This document shows, in pieces, positions 1-12,625 of a stretch of 64,000 nt of DNA. How positions within the stretch are numbered: the stretch's first letter is position 1; each line of letters starts with the position of its first letter. The position numbers and the translations under genes are program-made. This DNA comes from Amphirosellinia nigrospora. Its lineage: Eukaryota; Ascomycota; Sordariomycetes; Xylariales; Xylariaceae. Where the stretch lies: NCBI GenBank assembly GCA_004123355.1, contig SCHM01000002.1:5677569-5741568 (forward strand), read 5' to 3'. The notes beneath the pieces were generated by a model that searched no databases, was not told where the DNA came from, and saw only the letters and a list, made by a program, of their open reading frames with translations.

Positions 1-186
1 TGGAACAAGTTCTGACTGACTGTGAGAGGATTGGTCGGCTTTCCCAGTTAGGTATGGCGACATTTGTGTCGAACACAATGTTTGGCCACTTTCCCGGCCT
101 CGTGCGCTTGTAGGAGCACGACGCAGTGATTAGAAGCATTAAGAAGTTTTCATCGTTTATCTATACAAAGTTTCATGTCGTATATT

Positions 187-1158
187 TCATTGTTCTTTAA
201 CGCCCGCGTCTGGAAGTAGTTGGGAGTTCGCTTGACGCTTAACACAGGTATAGTCCCTACGTCTTGTCGTGCGTGTAAGTGAATTGGGAAGTCTCCACCT
301 AGTACAATCAGACATCCTCAGTTCTTGCTGGCTCAGTCTCGCTGCTATCGATAATCGCTTGAATCTGGCTGAGGCAACACGCTCTTTGATCATGGCCGAG
401 ACGATAGAACCATGTCGAGTCGAGGCAGTGGGGAACATACTTCTTCTCCGAGGCTCAGATGCAAGAGCGACAGAGTCTTCCCAGTAGTGTCCGTCTTCAG
501 CATGTCCACGTGAGCCCCTGCGGCTGTTCATAGCGGTAGCCATGTTGTGTGTTTCTTCGGGTCATTTAGCGCAAAGAGTACGTCGACGGTGTCCTGACGA
601 CGTCTCGTGTGATAAAACTTCACCTTGTAGTGAGGCCTGAATGATTGTTCATGATAATGCTTCATGAGCTCCGAGGGGTCGGAAACGCTGGCCAATCGCT
701 CGTGTGTAGACTGCCAGGGCTGCAGCCTGTTCACTAACCGGAAGGCAATCGTGGGGATTCGAGAATTTTCAACGCTTTCCAGTAAAAATACTTTCTGGCA
801 CAGGGCACTAAAGTGTGTGCAAGAAAGCTTATGCGCATTTCCTAGGCCGCCTTGTTGAATCGACTTGTCAGACTCCAATCCGATGGCCGCTGAACTTAAT
901 GGAAGCCCTACCTTGAGCTTGTTTTCATATGCTTGAATCTTATTCGCAAGATCGTTATTGTTTCGCCTTTGACGACCGGAGATAGTCTTAGACAGCGCTG
1001 ATGATGGCCTCGAGATTTTCTAGCTCTAGTTTGAGTTTGGTAGCTTGATGGGGAGCATTTTTGAAATCGTATATGACCATCGTCAAAGTCTTGGTGGCTT
1101 TTATAGTAATATCAGCACCGCCGATGAGACCAGTCACGATACCAATAATATCCGCCAT
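187..1158 (-). pseudogene. Decayed fungal STAND/NACHT-type N-terminal domain gene
   Basis: The reading starts at the ATG at 1158 and opens with MADIIGIVTGLIGGADITIK, followed by a helical stretch ending LKLELENLEAIISAV. This opening resembles the N-terminal helical domain found on many fungal STAND/NACHT and HET-type proteins. The frame then hits a stop near 990; a neighbouring frame continues with a coiled-coil-like segment (NNNDLANKIQAYENKLK). A third reading (878-528) and a fourth (543-187) follow with no recognised domain. No nucleotide-binding P-loop is visible, so only the N-terminal part of such a protein seems present. It may be a true relic, or a short gene split by base errors and unrecognised introns. 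The family assignment rests on the first 55 residues only. Confidence 0.35.
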
Positions 1159-3759
1159 ATGGCCCACACACCACGATGCAATTTAAGTCTCTATATCAAT
1201 AAGCGATGAGTATTACGTATCGTCCAGCTACGACGCTGGTGAAATTGTAGGAAGCCACGTATCGGCATGTATATAGTCAACGTAAGTTCTTCTAGCTTAC
1301 CTGGAGGCAAGGCATTCTAGGTACAAATCTACCTGAAGAAGCGATTTGGGGCTGCGCTAGGTCATTACGAACGAGTATAGCCAATCAGAATGGAACCTGA
1401 TAGCTGTGCCTACGCCACATTGAACTTGTCTATACCTCGATTCTCGCCCTGTGCCTGTGTCGAGAGTTACTGGTATGTTGACGTTGCATTTGCATTATCG
1501 TCGTCACTCGTAATTGCTTTAAGCCCAAGTGACTATAAGGAGATGGTTTTTAAGGGGAACAAAACGAGACCAAAACTTTACGACAGCAAGTTGCCTACTA
1601 TGTATGGCCACACCCGTTTGGAGCGAATCAGAGGCCTGGATCTCGCTAGCGCGTTAGATCTAAAGTTTTGGTAGCTATCCCCATTCGGCAAATTAAAAGT
1701 AAGCTTTTAATCAGACTTGAATGCAGGGGTACTGAATTGAGTTAGTTTGATGTCTAATGACAACCGCGGGGCCGGATCCTGGTTATAAAGTTGCATGCTC
1801 GGGGCGCAGACCACGTCCAAGAGGTTCCAATGCTTGATACTTTGGAATGAATGAATAAAGAAACATTACCGTGTGTGCCTATATTGACCCGAAAATTACC
1901 TGCGTCATCATGGGATTATGTAAGGCCGACCAGCATGGGTGTCTTGTATGCATGGATATATATAGTAGTCACAGTGCTGGGACACTACCTAGGTCCCTCC
2001 ATCACCTCTACAAGAACAATACAACCACACAATGGCATTACTTGGCAATAAACCTACATCGTCATCATTTGTCTAGGGAACACCGAAGAACTTGAGATCA
2101 CTATCATCTAATTCAAATGCTGTTTTTACTGTGTATTTCCTGATGCCCCATAGATCTAGAGCCGAGTACTGCCCGAGACATGGCAAACCAGCCTATCAGC
2201 GGCCTTTGCACATTACACCTTGTATGATGATCGATCGTCCGAGTAGCTAATCTGATCAGAGCGCAAACGATCAGGGGTGGGGACGGTTAGATTGTATCGA
2301 GGTGAATTACGATTGATTGTACGTTGTTTCAAATTCACCTAGCACAATGTGCGACCGTTCGAGTCGAGGCCGGGCCCCTGCTCCAATCATGGATCATGAT
2401 CTCGTATCAAATCCGTGAATTGGGTACCGAACGAAGTGGCGCTTCGTCCTTCAGTATTACAAACTATACAAGCTGACGCAAAAGTTGAGACGCAGAAACA
2501 TTATCATATCAGGCATTTCACCAATCGACTGTCCATTGTTCTCACACCAGCTTTCTGTGGCCACCCTACTGAATCCATTGGTGCAGATCGTGAAACTCAG
2601 TTGACATCATTCATGGTGTCTCGCTTGTATGCTGATGAACGGCAAAGAGCAAAAGAAGGGGCCAAAAGCCCAATGGGACTGAGTGCACTATCTGAACCTA
2701 TGAATGTCACACAAAATCATATGAAGAAGATGCCTAGATCTTCAAGATGTAAACATGAAAGCGAATAATTCAACATGTCTGACAATGTGGTAGGTAAGTG
2801 TCTGAGTTGAGTCCGACATACTGCACATATTATCACATGACTTCAGAAGTGAGCGCTGCACCTCTTGCATGAATTCGAAATGATACGTGAATTATTTGAT
2901 TAGGTATTATTCTCAGGTACATGTGACTTCTAGAAATGGATATATTCTATCCGTGCTACTTGCCTAGATGCATATAACTATACGAGGTAAGTACCTACGT
3001 ACTTCAGATACTGAGGTAAATTACTAAGGGAACCATGCACCCAACATTGAATTGCCCTCCCTATTATTTCTGTCTTGTCTCCTTAAGCAGGTGCTCTTCA
3101 GCGTCCTCGAGCCTTCTTCTTAGCACACTTGAGTAGGTAGTGTTCGGCGTCAAATACTCAAGTCACACCTTCTCTGTTTGTGTTCCCTCACCCGGCAGGC
3201 GCCTACATCGGCAATAATAGAACCAAGCATCTACCTACGCCTGCATTTTTAGATGCCCACACATTGGAATCTCTCGCCTCTGCTGTCTCTGCCTCCTTTC
3301 GCGTACACAGACAGACACCGTGCATTTTGTTGCAACGATCCCCCGCTTGAACCCGTCTCACCTGTTTCCCGCAACGTCTCATCACGCTCCCTGGTCATAC
3401 TATCCAAGCTGGACAGTAGCTGTGCAATAAAGACACTACTCTCCGTTTTATCTTGCCTGTTTGCACCCAACTTTTCTGGTCCCTTCGACTCATTTCTGCG
3501 ACCCCATTTCACTATCTCGAGGCTACGTCTCATCACCCGTTGTGACAGTCTTGCACCGAAATCAACACCGAACAACACCCCCCGAATGATCGCGTCGGGA
3601 GTGGAGACTGTTGTCCCAACATTGGAGGAATTCAAACCAATGTACTGAAGTAGACCTATCCATCAAGCTCCCCAAGTCACTTGCCCCAGCATACAGCCCA
3701 CCAATAGGCAACAGACAACAAACGGATAGACCAAGAAATCACAGAAGTTACGCGTTATT
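1159..3759. other. Gene-poor stretch with a pyrimidine-rich leader
   Basis: No recognisable gene. Two open frames, 1390-1674 (94 aa) and 2415-2768 (117 aa), have no family resemblance and no intron signals. A pair of TACCTA-type motifs lies near 2988-3017. From about 3050 to 3759 the plus strand is rich in C and T, as is usual for the 5' leader of a filamentous-fungal gene. It runs into the membrane-protein gene starting at 3760, so the open frame at 3253-3648 is more likely leader than coding. Confidence 0.4.
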
Positions 3760-4294
3760 ATGGCACCTGTTCCTGATGAAAGACCTCACTATAGCGGGGC
3801 CTCACCACTCGATGGGGGAGGCGACCCTGTCACTCTAGGCGGTAATGATGCCAAGTTCAAACCTTCAGGTATGGAAGTTGGCCTTATCGTTGGTATCGCG
3901 TCTCTGGCCGTAGTCAGCCTCATTTGGTTGTTCTTCTGGAGAGCTCGCAGAAACCGTGTCACCAACCAAGCACGCGCATCATCTGCTACCGGCATCCGAG
4001 AGCAGGACCAAGAACTCATTGAGACGACCGGCCACCGCGTCCCGACTCCAATCTCCAAGGATGATCGAGCAAGTACTGCCGATATGGACGAAGTCTCTTC
4101 AATCGAGCGACCCCTTGCTCCCACCGCCGACCGACGACGAACTGGCCTCATTAGCCTCAATCCCTTCAAAAATTTCATGGTAACTCTGCCTTTCCCTATT
4201 GCCTCGGGATCACCCCACTTTGTTCATGACCTCTTGGTATGCCGTGCGCTAACAACTCGCCCGTCAGTTATCAGTTGAGGGAATGAGCGCCTAA
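3760..4294 (+). CDS. Small single-pass membrane protein
   Basis: Two exons, 3760-4179 and 4268-4294, encode about 148 aa. The 88-nt intron has a GTAACT donor, a GCTAAC branch site and a CAG acceptor; splicing replaces an unspliced tail with a short end, LSVEGMSA. Residues 1-37 are hydrophilic, and 39-60 form one membrane helix (VGLIVGIASLAVVSLIWLFF). A basic stop-transfer patch (RARRNR) follows, then a polar tail of about 80 residues rich in Ser, Thr and Arg. The topology fits a plasma-membrane or vacuolar protein with a short outer part and a cytosolic tail. There is no signal peptide or enzymatic motif. A long C/T-rich leader precedes the ATG. Function unknown; the gene model is fairly secure, the role is not. 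Confidence 0.6.
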
Positions 4295-6638
4295 TTAACA
4301 TGGTCAGAATACAATCCACACATGGGCCCTGCAGTTATTTCGAACTTATCACTATAAGCTTTTCCTCTCGCCCTCAACAGAACTTGCTACTCTCAGACCA
4401 TTGGGCTGGAGAAAATCTGAGGGAGTGCGATTGACCTCTCCTGCCAGATACACCTATGGTCATTTGACACACAGGGTTGGTCCGCATCGCGCATCAGGGA
4501 AACGAGGTGTATGCAGTGCCTAACTTGACATTGGTACATTTGAAATTGATGAGATGAAAAACATGTCTACTATTTTTTGGGGGAGCTGAACACGGGATTG
4601 GTGGGATCTGTTCTGTCGGTTTGCACTGCTTAGGTACCGATCGAGGAATGGTTAGATCGGGTTGATCTATCTTCTCAGGTAGACGCTCAATGCATATGAC
4701 TGGTCTGCTAACCGTCCCAATGTTTCAAAGGGCTATCCAGATCGAATGAAAGGCTGTGATGTCGTTGCCTAGTGGGTATCGCTCTGTCTGACTCAATACC
4801 ACTACCTACCACCACATACACACACACACAGCTTGGCGGCCGTGAGCTCAAGATCTAGGCTGTGTCCCAAGGCCATGTTCGTTCTGTCCATATCCTGGTT
4901 AGGCTGCCATCGACAAACTGGGCCAAAAACAAACAAAGCCAGGGTCGAGAGTCTGCAATCCTCCGTCACAACTCCTCCTTGCATGCCCTGGTTTCAGTGT
5001 GTCTTCCCAACCCAATGTAGATGCATTTTGCCAAATCGTGGCAGGTCATACTAATCGCTTTAGTCGGGATAGGGTGCTGCCTACTTTGTGCCAACCCTTC
5101 TGCCTAAGCGTAGACTTTCCTGAATCAAGGTGCGTAATTCTACAGCCAGGAGATACATTGTTTGAAGAATGCAGTTTGGAGTTACACAAACAAACGCTCA
5201 AGCTCTGAATGACCTGCACCCCTGCTTGAATACCGGGTACCCAAGGCCCCTAGCTTTCAAACCAAAAACACTCATCTTGCCACCAATATTGCTCTTCCCC
5301 GCCGATGAGTATATGATATATTCCACCCCTCATTAGTTCTCAAGTGTATTAGAGGACCGGAAAGGTTCTCATCTGTATGTCCACCTCACATTGGACGCGT
5401 CGGTGCATATTTTCTGTGAATATTGCCACGATTGTGAATCATCTAGGGGAAGTTTCTAGTCATTTGACGCTGGCAGAGAAAAGTATGACTACATCACCAC
5501 GCAGCTTCCCGCGCCTCCCCGCTCATGGCTGTGTCCATGATGCGCTATTGAGGTTGGTTTTACGGGGCCACTGCAGATTCTACGATTCAGATGGTACAGT
5601 TCAGAGACATCCTGCAATTTGCCCTTCAGGTTTCTTTCTCAATTGCTGCCTACAACTGCATACTGATGGGTCCTAGGTAAGGGAAGATGTTCGTGGCGTT
5701 TCCAAAAATCAATATATCCGTTTGCGTGTCTGATTCCCTCCGGCCTCGCCCAAGCTGTCGGCGATTAAGTCCGAGCGGATTGCCCATTTCAGCCGGTGTC
5801 AAAGGAACTCCGACGTCTTCACATCTATAATATGACACCATTCCCCCTCGCTGAAGTTTCCAATTTCTTTTCTTCATCTCCATCACTCATTTCGTATTGA
5901 TTTCCCTGGTGATCTCTGATATTATGCCGCCTAATATCAGATAATTCCATTCATTGGCCTTTCTAAGTTTTCCCTTCTTATCACTCGTCATGATTGAACG
6001 AAGTTTGAAGGCATCCCAGCATTAGCACATCCACCACCCGACCCATGCTGCTGATCCCACCCAGGGAGGTAAAACCTCCTATGTGATGCCCATTGAGACC
6101 CAATGATCGTGCCGAAGTGACTGATTATGTATACTTAGGAATATTGCTTCGAAACATCATTTACCGTGAGTTGATAATGACATGGTAAGTATTGTGACGA
6201 AAGCGCTTCCTCATGATTGTAGATGAAGGGCTAAATGAAGGACTGCACTCTGATGTAGTTTGGAGGGTGCTATTAGGATCAGAATGTCTTCCGAAGATTC
6301 CTCTACTTAGTAGGGAGAGACCAGAGCGCATTTATCGCTCATAGTTCCACCGGCCGGGTTTTGACTATAGCGCCAACTCCCTTCCAGCATTTACAGCAAC
6401 AAGGCCTCTTTCCAACCCAAGCTTTCCAAGCAATTACACCCAGTGCAACATCGGCTCCACCACAGCTTGAACAATAATGCTCAAGCATGACCTTGACTGG
6501 TATGGAGTATCTATTAGTAGATGCTAGAATATCTAGGTTGAGATACACCCCAACACCATGGATCGTTCTCATCCTTGATCTCACCAGTCTTAGCACACGC
6601 TCTCCCATCATTGCGCCTGCCAGAGAGGTCATCTAGAC
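4295..6638. other. Intergenic stretch without recognised genes
   Basis: Nothing convincing. A (CA)n run lies at about 4812-4830. A minus-strand open frame at 6339-6632 (97 aa) is rich in Cys and Trp in its middle (CSSCGG ... CCCKCW) but has no recognisable spacing for a known zinc fold. Other open frames are short and shadow each other on opposite strands. Confidence 0.3.
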
Positions 6639-7442
6639 TTGTTCTGCAGGAAGGTTTCTAATTATTTTCAAGGAGACCATCTAACTACAGAAGGTTCATA
6701 TATATGTCATGTGTCTGCGAGCCTAGTGACAGCATTCACCTTCACTAAGGCAGCAAGGCAAGGCTCCTCTTCTTTAGATGACCTTGACGCAGCTCCTATT
6801 GCTTTGACTTCTCAAGCCGTGAGAGAAAACCTTATAGAAGAGGCCCAGAACGCCGGAGTCCACTTTGACACGGGGGCTACAAAGCTGACGATCAAAACAC
6901 TCTACGCTTTACAAATACTCGGCTTTACCGAAGAAACAGCAAAGGCATTTATATCCACAGGGCCAGACTCTTTTAGCATTGTACGCATCCTCTCGAAATT
7001 CATGCACTAGAAACAGGATGTCAGTGATGGAGATGATGAAGAGCCAGAGGCCTCTGGTAACGATGTTGGTGACGGAGATCACCAAGAGCCAGAGGCCTCT
7101 GATAACGATGTCGGTGACGGATCCCAATTTGTAAGTTTAGCACGGGCTCACCCTAGCACGTATACTAACACCTGCGTTTCTAGTCGCCGTCAGAAGATGA
7201 CCTTGACGCTGCTTGTCTCGTTTTGAATACTAAAGCCGTAAGAGAAGACCTGATAAAGGACGCCCGGAAGGCCGGAGCCCACTTCAACGCGGGGGCTACC
7301 AAACTTGGACATGATGATAATCGTCATCTTTATTGTCGTTGTCATCATTATCATCATCATATTCAACTCCAATCGTAAGGTTGTCTCAACTCCCAATGGG
7401 AAGCTATCATCCAAAGCCCACAAAGATGATGGAGATGATTGA
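6639..7442 (+). CDS. Candidate repeat-module protein with C-terminal membrane anchor
   Basis: Two diverged copies of one module can be read. Copy 1 starts at about 6778 (DDLDAAPIALTSQAVRENLI ... GVHFDTGATKL); copy 2 starts at about 7195 (DDLDAACLVLNTKAVREDLI ... GAHFNAGATKL). Between them is an acidic spacer with a tandem 13-residue repeat (EPEASGNDVGDGD type) at about 7050-7118. A plausible intron spans 7131-7182 (GTAAGT..TAG). One base after copy 2, a frame starting at 7311 encodes an extreme Ile/Val stretch (MMIIVIFIVVVIIIIIIF), then NSNRK and an acidic end, as in a tail-anchored membrane protein. The whole would be modules, acidic spacer, module, membrane anchor. The frame is broken after copy 1 (stop at 7009) and before the anchor. 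No known domain is recognised. The gene's start is unclear. Confidence 0.35.
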
Positions 7443-9489
7443 CATCAAGTGAAGCAATCAGACACGCATGGCTGCTGTTTCATGTTCTCCCGACGAGTCT
7501 CATATAACTACCGCGGAATCTTCTCTTCAGCCCGTGAGCGTTGTAGCAACACAAATCATGAACACGAACAGGTATGTGCTTATGCTTACTTTTTGATGCG
7601 CACCAACACTAACGTGCATATAGATGAGGCACCAACAATGATCAGAAACACTGTCAAGAAGGTTGCTTCTGCCCCTGGCATCATCTTCGGCCTCGTCCTC
7701 AAGGACGCTCTCAACACAAACGTGTGTGAACATATACATACAACACAACATCAACATATAAAACTGGACTAACGGTTTGTGAAAATCAGAAAGAAAATGT
7801 CCGGCTACCAATTTCCCGCACTTCAAAGTCATACTAGCAGACATATTTATTTGGTATCATCCTGGACTAGTGGAGCGGGATAGGATTCCGATCACCTGCT
7901 CCGAGACTTGAGGTATATTGGAAAGGTGACCAAATCAAGCCAAGTCTTCATCTGATGCTACCGTCTGTCAGTGGAACAGACAATTGCCGCGCTACATGGT
8001 TCAATGGATGACAAGTTGAACGCCAACGAATACGACACTAAAAGACCAGTGGCGATGGAGGCATCTGAGAACAGCAAACCTAGCCCTGGAGGAAAAGTGG
8101 ATCCGCGTCAGAGTGGGGTGCATGGCCCTTGCGCGCAAGTGTGGAAGGAGACACGCATGTTCAAGATACGTGGGAACCCTAACCTGTGCGGACATGTGTA
8201 CATGGGCAACCCACGCAGATGAACTGAGAGACATCTACATTACGGTGATTGCAACAAGTCCCCCTCGCGCATTGATGAATTGAGTATTCACACGCAGGAA
8301 GAGCAGAAAACGGCAAAAGGGCCAGACGAGGGCTGAGCAGGAGCACCTTGGCCCCACACACAGCTGGAATGAAGCACACTCAGCAATGAAGTTGGCTTGG
8401 TTGATTTCCCATCACTAAAACTCCGTTAGATGGCCCCTCATTTGTCGACTTTGCGTCGGCCGGCGCTTCGTTAGTAACCTAGGGATAGTGAGTTTTGAAG
8501 GTGCTCTGGCAAAACCACAAAATTGGTGGGAAATGCACCAAAACAGAAGTGGCGATGGAGGCACCCCTGAGCAGGAACTCCAGCCGTATTAACGACCCCG
8601 ACAACCGGCGCCAGTATCGTCCCACCATGACACCCCATGGATCCCTCGCGGAGGGACTCATCTGCTTCTCCCAGACCAGCTCAAAGGGGTAATCATGGCT
8701 TCGTATATCCGAAGCCGATTTAGCACCAGTTACAGTACTGAAGGAACCAACACCCCCGGCCCCCAGCCATTCACACTCTTTCCTCACTATACTTTATTGT
8801 TGCACAAATCTCAATTGCGGCAGCTGTACAATCTCCTTCCCTTGCCCCCAGATGGAGGAAAATCGCGTCGCGGCCATGTTGGCCAACCTACATCGTGAAA
8901 TGACGGACTTACGCGACAGGGTCCTAGTCTCCGTTCGCTTCTAATGTCCAAGAATCGAGCGGCGGGGGGTGGACTGTTGAAAAGTCAAATGCCGATCATT
9001 TTCCAGACCATTGACCATACACAGTACAGTCACGACGCCGATGTTAGGAGCCACGGCGCGCGATACAGGAATACACATACCAATCATCACAACAGATTAT
9101 TCTCGCCACGCCCTATGATTCCGTGGGTCAAAATCTATGGGACCCAGGCCTATAACAGTACGAGGTGCGGGGGGCCTCAGCCAACTTATGATGTGGTGAA
9201 AGTTTGCTCCCCGATTGGTCGTGGATCAAAGGCCGGAATCACGACTACATATAGTGTACCTCCTAAGAGCATTTCCTACCAAATGGTACAATCATGCGCC
9301 ATTCAAGCTGTCACCATCTATCACCGACCTTTGAAAAATCTATGTACGCTGAATACGACGAGATGTTCATGCCAGATGAGGTTTTATTGCTCCACAGCTA
9401 GTGCGAATGCCAGAGAATCACACGATTGCCCTCCTGAGCGTGGCCGTTCCGGTAACAGAAGCGGCTCTCGGCGTCGGATTCAGAATTAA
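7443..9489. other. Intergenic stretch with scattered relics
   Basis: No recognised gene. A 16-bp direct repeat (AGTGGCGATGGAGGCA) occurs at 8048-8063 and 8548-8563. A short reading at 8852-8941 (MEENRVAAMLANLHREMTDL...) has the helical, charged look of a retroelement gag start but ends after 29 residues. The 181-aa open frame at 8944-9489 has no family resemblance. Confidence 0.3.
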
Positions 9490-9498
9490 TGGCAAATC

Positions 9499-9984
9499 GA
9501 GGCCAGAGAGATTCTAGGCAAAGTCGGCTTCAAACCAATGATTTCAGATGATGCTGTTTATATCAACCGTGAGAGAGATGAAGTCATGGCATCTCACATA
9601 GAGGACTTTCTCATCATAGGGCCAGACTTGGATTATTTGAAGGAAATTGCTGCAGAAATCAACAAGATGGTTCCGGCGAGTAATTTGGGTCAGGCTGACT
9701 GGTTCCTCAGTGTGAGAATAATCAGGGATGAGATCAACGGCAATGCCAGCTTAGATCAGGAACAGTATGTCAACAAAGCCCTTGATTCTGTTGGTTTAGG
9801 CACAACTCGCGAATATGCTGCCCTGATGGAGACGAAAGGGATGGCTCACGCAGTCAAACGTGAAGGAGAACCAGCAACCAAATCGTTCTATCATGAGAGC
9901 ACGCACATGTGCCAAGCGTTACACCTTGTTTGCCCATCTAGCGATGATTCGGACTCATGTTATTTTGGCCTGTGGATGTTTTGA
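9499..9984 (+). mobile_element. Ty1/Copia reverse transcriptase remnant
   Basis: The translation around 9502-9840 contains landmarks of the C-terminal part of a Copia reverse transcriptase: ILGKVGFKP, then IEDFLIIGPDLDYLKEI, then LGQADWFLSVRI and LDQEQYVNKALDSVGL. These match the order 'YVDD box - F.M.DLG...FLG - QyiYi.klLe.fgm' of the family. The active-site box normally read as YVDD is HIED here, so a catalytic Asp is lost. Upstream palm and integrase regions are absent. It is an old, dead fragment. Confidence 0.75.
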
Positions 9985-12625
9985 ACATCTGTCTGAGATA
10001 ATGTCTTTTAATAAGCTATCCCTGACGTAAACCTAACCCCTATTGCGGACCGAGGTACTTCCGAGGAGTTTTCCCCCGGGGAATTTTGCGCAAGTCTTTT
10101 CGTCGCTGAAATGAGAGCAACTATGAACGCAATTCTTTGTTGAGAAATCGGTTGTCAACATTCGGGTTTTGTTCCACTGTGTTATCAGGGGTTGATTTTC
10201 AGCTGTGAAGATCTGAAGACGATTCTGGGCACTGGTGGTCTTCTGTGAATGAGCGAGGGCATTCCAACCATCACCACGTTGTTCGGGAGCACGATCAGTT
10301 CATCGGACTAGAAGCTGCAAAAGCCACATGGTAGAATACCCGCGAAATGGCATGCTACAGATCGGTATTTCCATTTCCTACCCGTGGTGCCCATGCGGAG
10401 CACTGAGATGATTCGCTATCCGCCCGATCGTCGTGATCAAGCGCGATCCCTCAAACTGCGTCAATATGATTTCCGGCATCACCAACCCCATGACTCAGTA
10501 GAGCTGTCGATTTCTCATGGAATGAGTTGCGGATGCTCGCAGTTGTACATCAGTGTCAAACGTGACCATGCTTGTCCAGAACCCGAAACATGTCAGTGGC
10601 TATGCGTTAGGGGGGGGGGGGGGGGTGTTTCGAAACCAGAACCACTGAGTCGTTGACTGCGCTGAGTATCAACGAAACCCAAGTGATGAATGAGACACTT
10701 GTGGCCCTAACAAGGAGCGTCACAACACAACATAGATTCCGAGCAATGACCTTACTCAACTTAGTGTCAGAGGTGTTAGGAGCACTATGTCATACGTTTG
10801 ATTAATGGCAAATCAAAAGTAACCGCCAGCTTGGAAAAACATACACGGATATGAATCCCTAATGCTCTGCCGAGTCAACAATTCGCATACTTCCATCATC
10901 GACCTGATTTTCTCCTACCACTTATTCGCCATGGATCAAAAAGCCCGCCTCGCCAGAGAGGTGGCCCGCGCCGTCTCAGAAATGTCGGTGCGAGAAATCG
11001 AGGACGCGATCATTATAGACCCGGTTCCGGCGCCTATCAGTCGAAGATACATCGACCCAAGCAATCCAATTGTACAGGATATAACCGGAAGACCGGAATC
11101 TCCGACCGTATGTGTGAACGTTACGGCCAGGTTTCCAAACAGGCAAAGCCTCAGGAGCGTATCAACAGCTTTCGAATTGATTTTCGGTCAACAACACACA
11201 CCTAAGAGAGCTCGACGCCACTCGTGTTCCAAAAGGGGCACTTTTGACGAATAAAGACAATCTTATCGTGTATTACTGATAGACCAAGCGCATTATAAGA
11301 TGTTTCTTCCATCCAGACAAGTGTTGGACCTTTGTTTAAGCATCAGCGATCGGAATCATCACCTAGTACATTAGGAAATATCGACCACCGGACAGATCTC
11401 GAAGTACAACCCTGTGGCTCTTCAACGCACAGCCATTTCGGTTGGATGTCACCCATCTCTATCATAGTCTAGGCGGAGAACAAACATCAAGGACCTCAGC
11501 CTATTGTGATGTGGCTATGTTAATGAGAAGAACTTGTAGCAGCAAGTTTATCTTGTCATGCTTGTTGAGGCACACACAATGCTTCCGGCACACACTACAA
11601 CCATCGGCCACAGAACTTTGGAGAATACTCCGAGCAAGGTGTCAGACAGCAGGCTTCCTTTGCCACAGTTATGTGGCAGAGACGGCATAGCCTTCACAAG
11701 ATCACGTTGCCATAGAGGCACAGATTCTTTTTCTCAATTTTAGAGAAGCAAATCCCGTGGTTGAACAACAATAGTTCAGAGCGTTCAAGAATAGGGACAC
11801 AGGAAGTCTTATCTTTCTGCGGCGCACGACATAATTGAAGTCGTTGAACGACTAGTCTACCATTAATTGGTCGGAGCATGGCAAGACCGGAAACAGAGAC
11901 ACTATGCAACACACTTATGTTAACCGCGGAGCTCATAATCGTTTTGAGAGCGGGTTTGGCCAGTCCAGTTCTCGAAACGGTACTCGTATCATTTCTAGCA
12001 GAACGTCATATTCCAGATCGCTGGGGGCATCTGGAAGCAGTGGCTCTGCTGGAAGTATTCGGCTCTTGCTTATAACCCAAATATGCCGAAAGCATGACCT
12101 ATTCCGCGCAAGTCTCGGAACTATTGGTGTCAGCACGCGAGTTATCCATCTGCGTTGATTATCTAAAGGGTTTTAGAGTGCCAGCGCCTGGCGTGGGAAG
12201 TGGTGCGTTGAGACACCGGCCAGCGAGTCTCAAATTGCTACCAGTTCCATTCCATCACTGGACTACGCCGCGCGCCGAGCCTTCTAAACATATTCTTGTT
12301 AAATACGCCGGACAGTCGGTTATCTGAACAACCTCAACTGGTTATCTGGGAAGTGTTTTTGCTATGCTTACAAAGTAGCCTGCAAACGGCAAACTATGAT
12401 CCAGGAGTCAGACTCTAAACAAAATCCTGCGATCTATAACGACTTGCCGGTGACGGACGGAGACCGCGTACAGCTCGTTAAGCGTCTCTGGAAGGCGTCA
12501 TTTAACTTGGAAGGAGTACAAGAACCCACAAGTTGCCTTCACTATCGGTATATGGCCGGAAAAGACAAAGACTTAAAGGCTTTAGAGCAACAAGAACTAC
12601 TCTCACTTACCAAGTCCTTATATGC
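9985..12625. other. Repeat-derived, gene-poor stretch with a 16-G run
   Basis: No recognised gene. A run of 16 G lies at 10610-10625. An open frame at 10922-11254 (from MDQKARLAREVARAVSEMSV) is hydrophilic and helical at the start but matches no family I know. The frame at 12396-12659 (KRLWKASFNLEGVQEP...) runs straight into the LTR that begins at 12626, so it may be internal retroelement sequence or an open frame created by the junction. Confidence 0.3.

Noticed and set aside
3253-3648. 131-aa plus-strand frame before the membrane-protein gene
   Set aside because: Strongly pyrimidine-rich and directly upstream of a convincing gene start, so it is better read as 5' leader.
8048-8563. 16-bp direct repeat exactly 500 bp apart
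   Set aside because: A single short repeat with no shared flanking sequence; could be chance.
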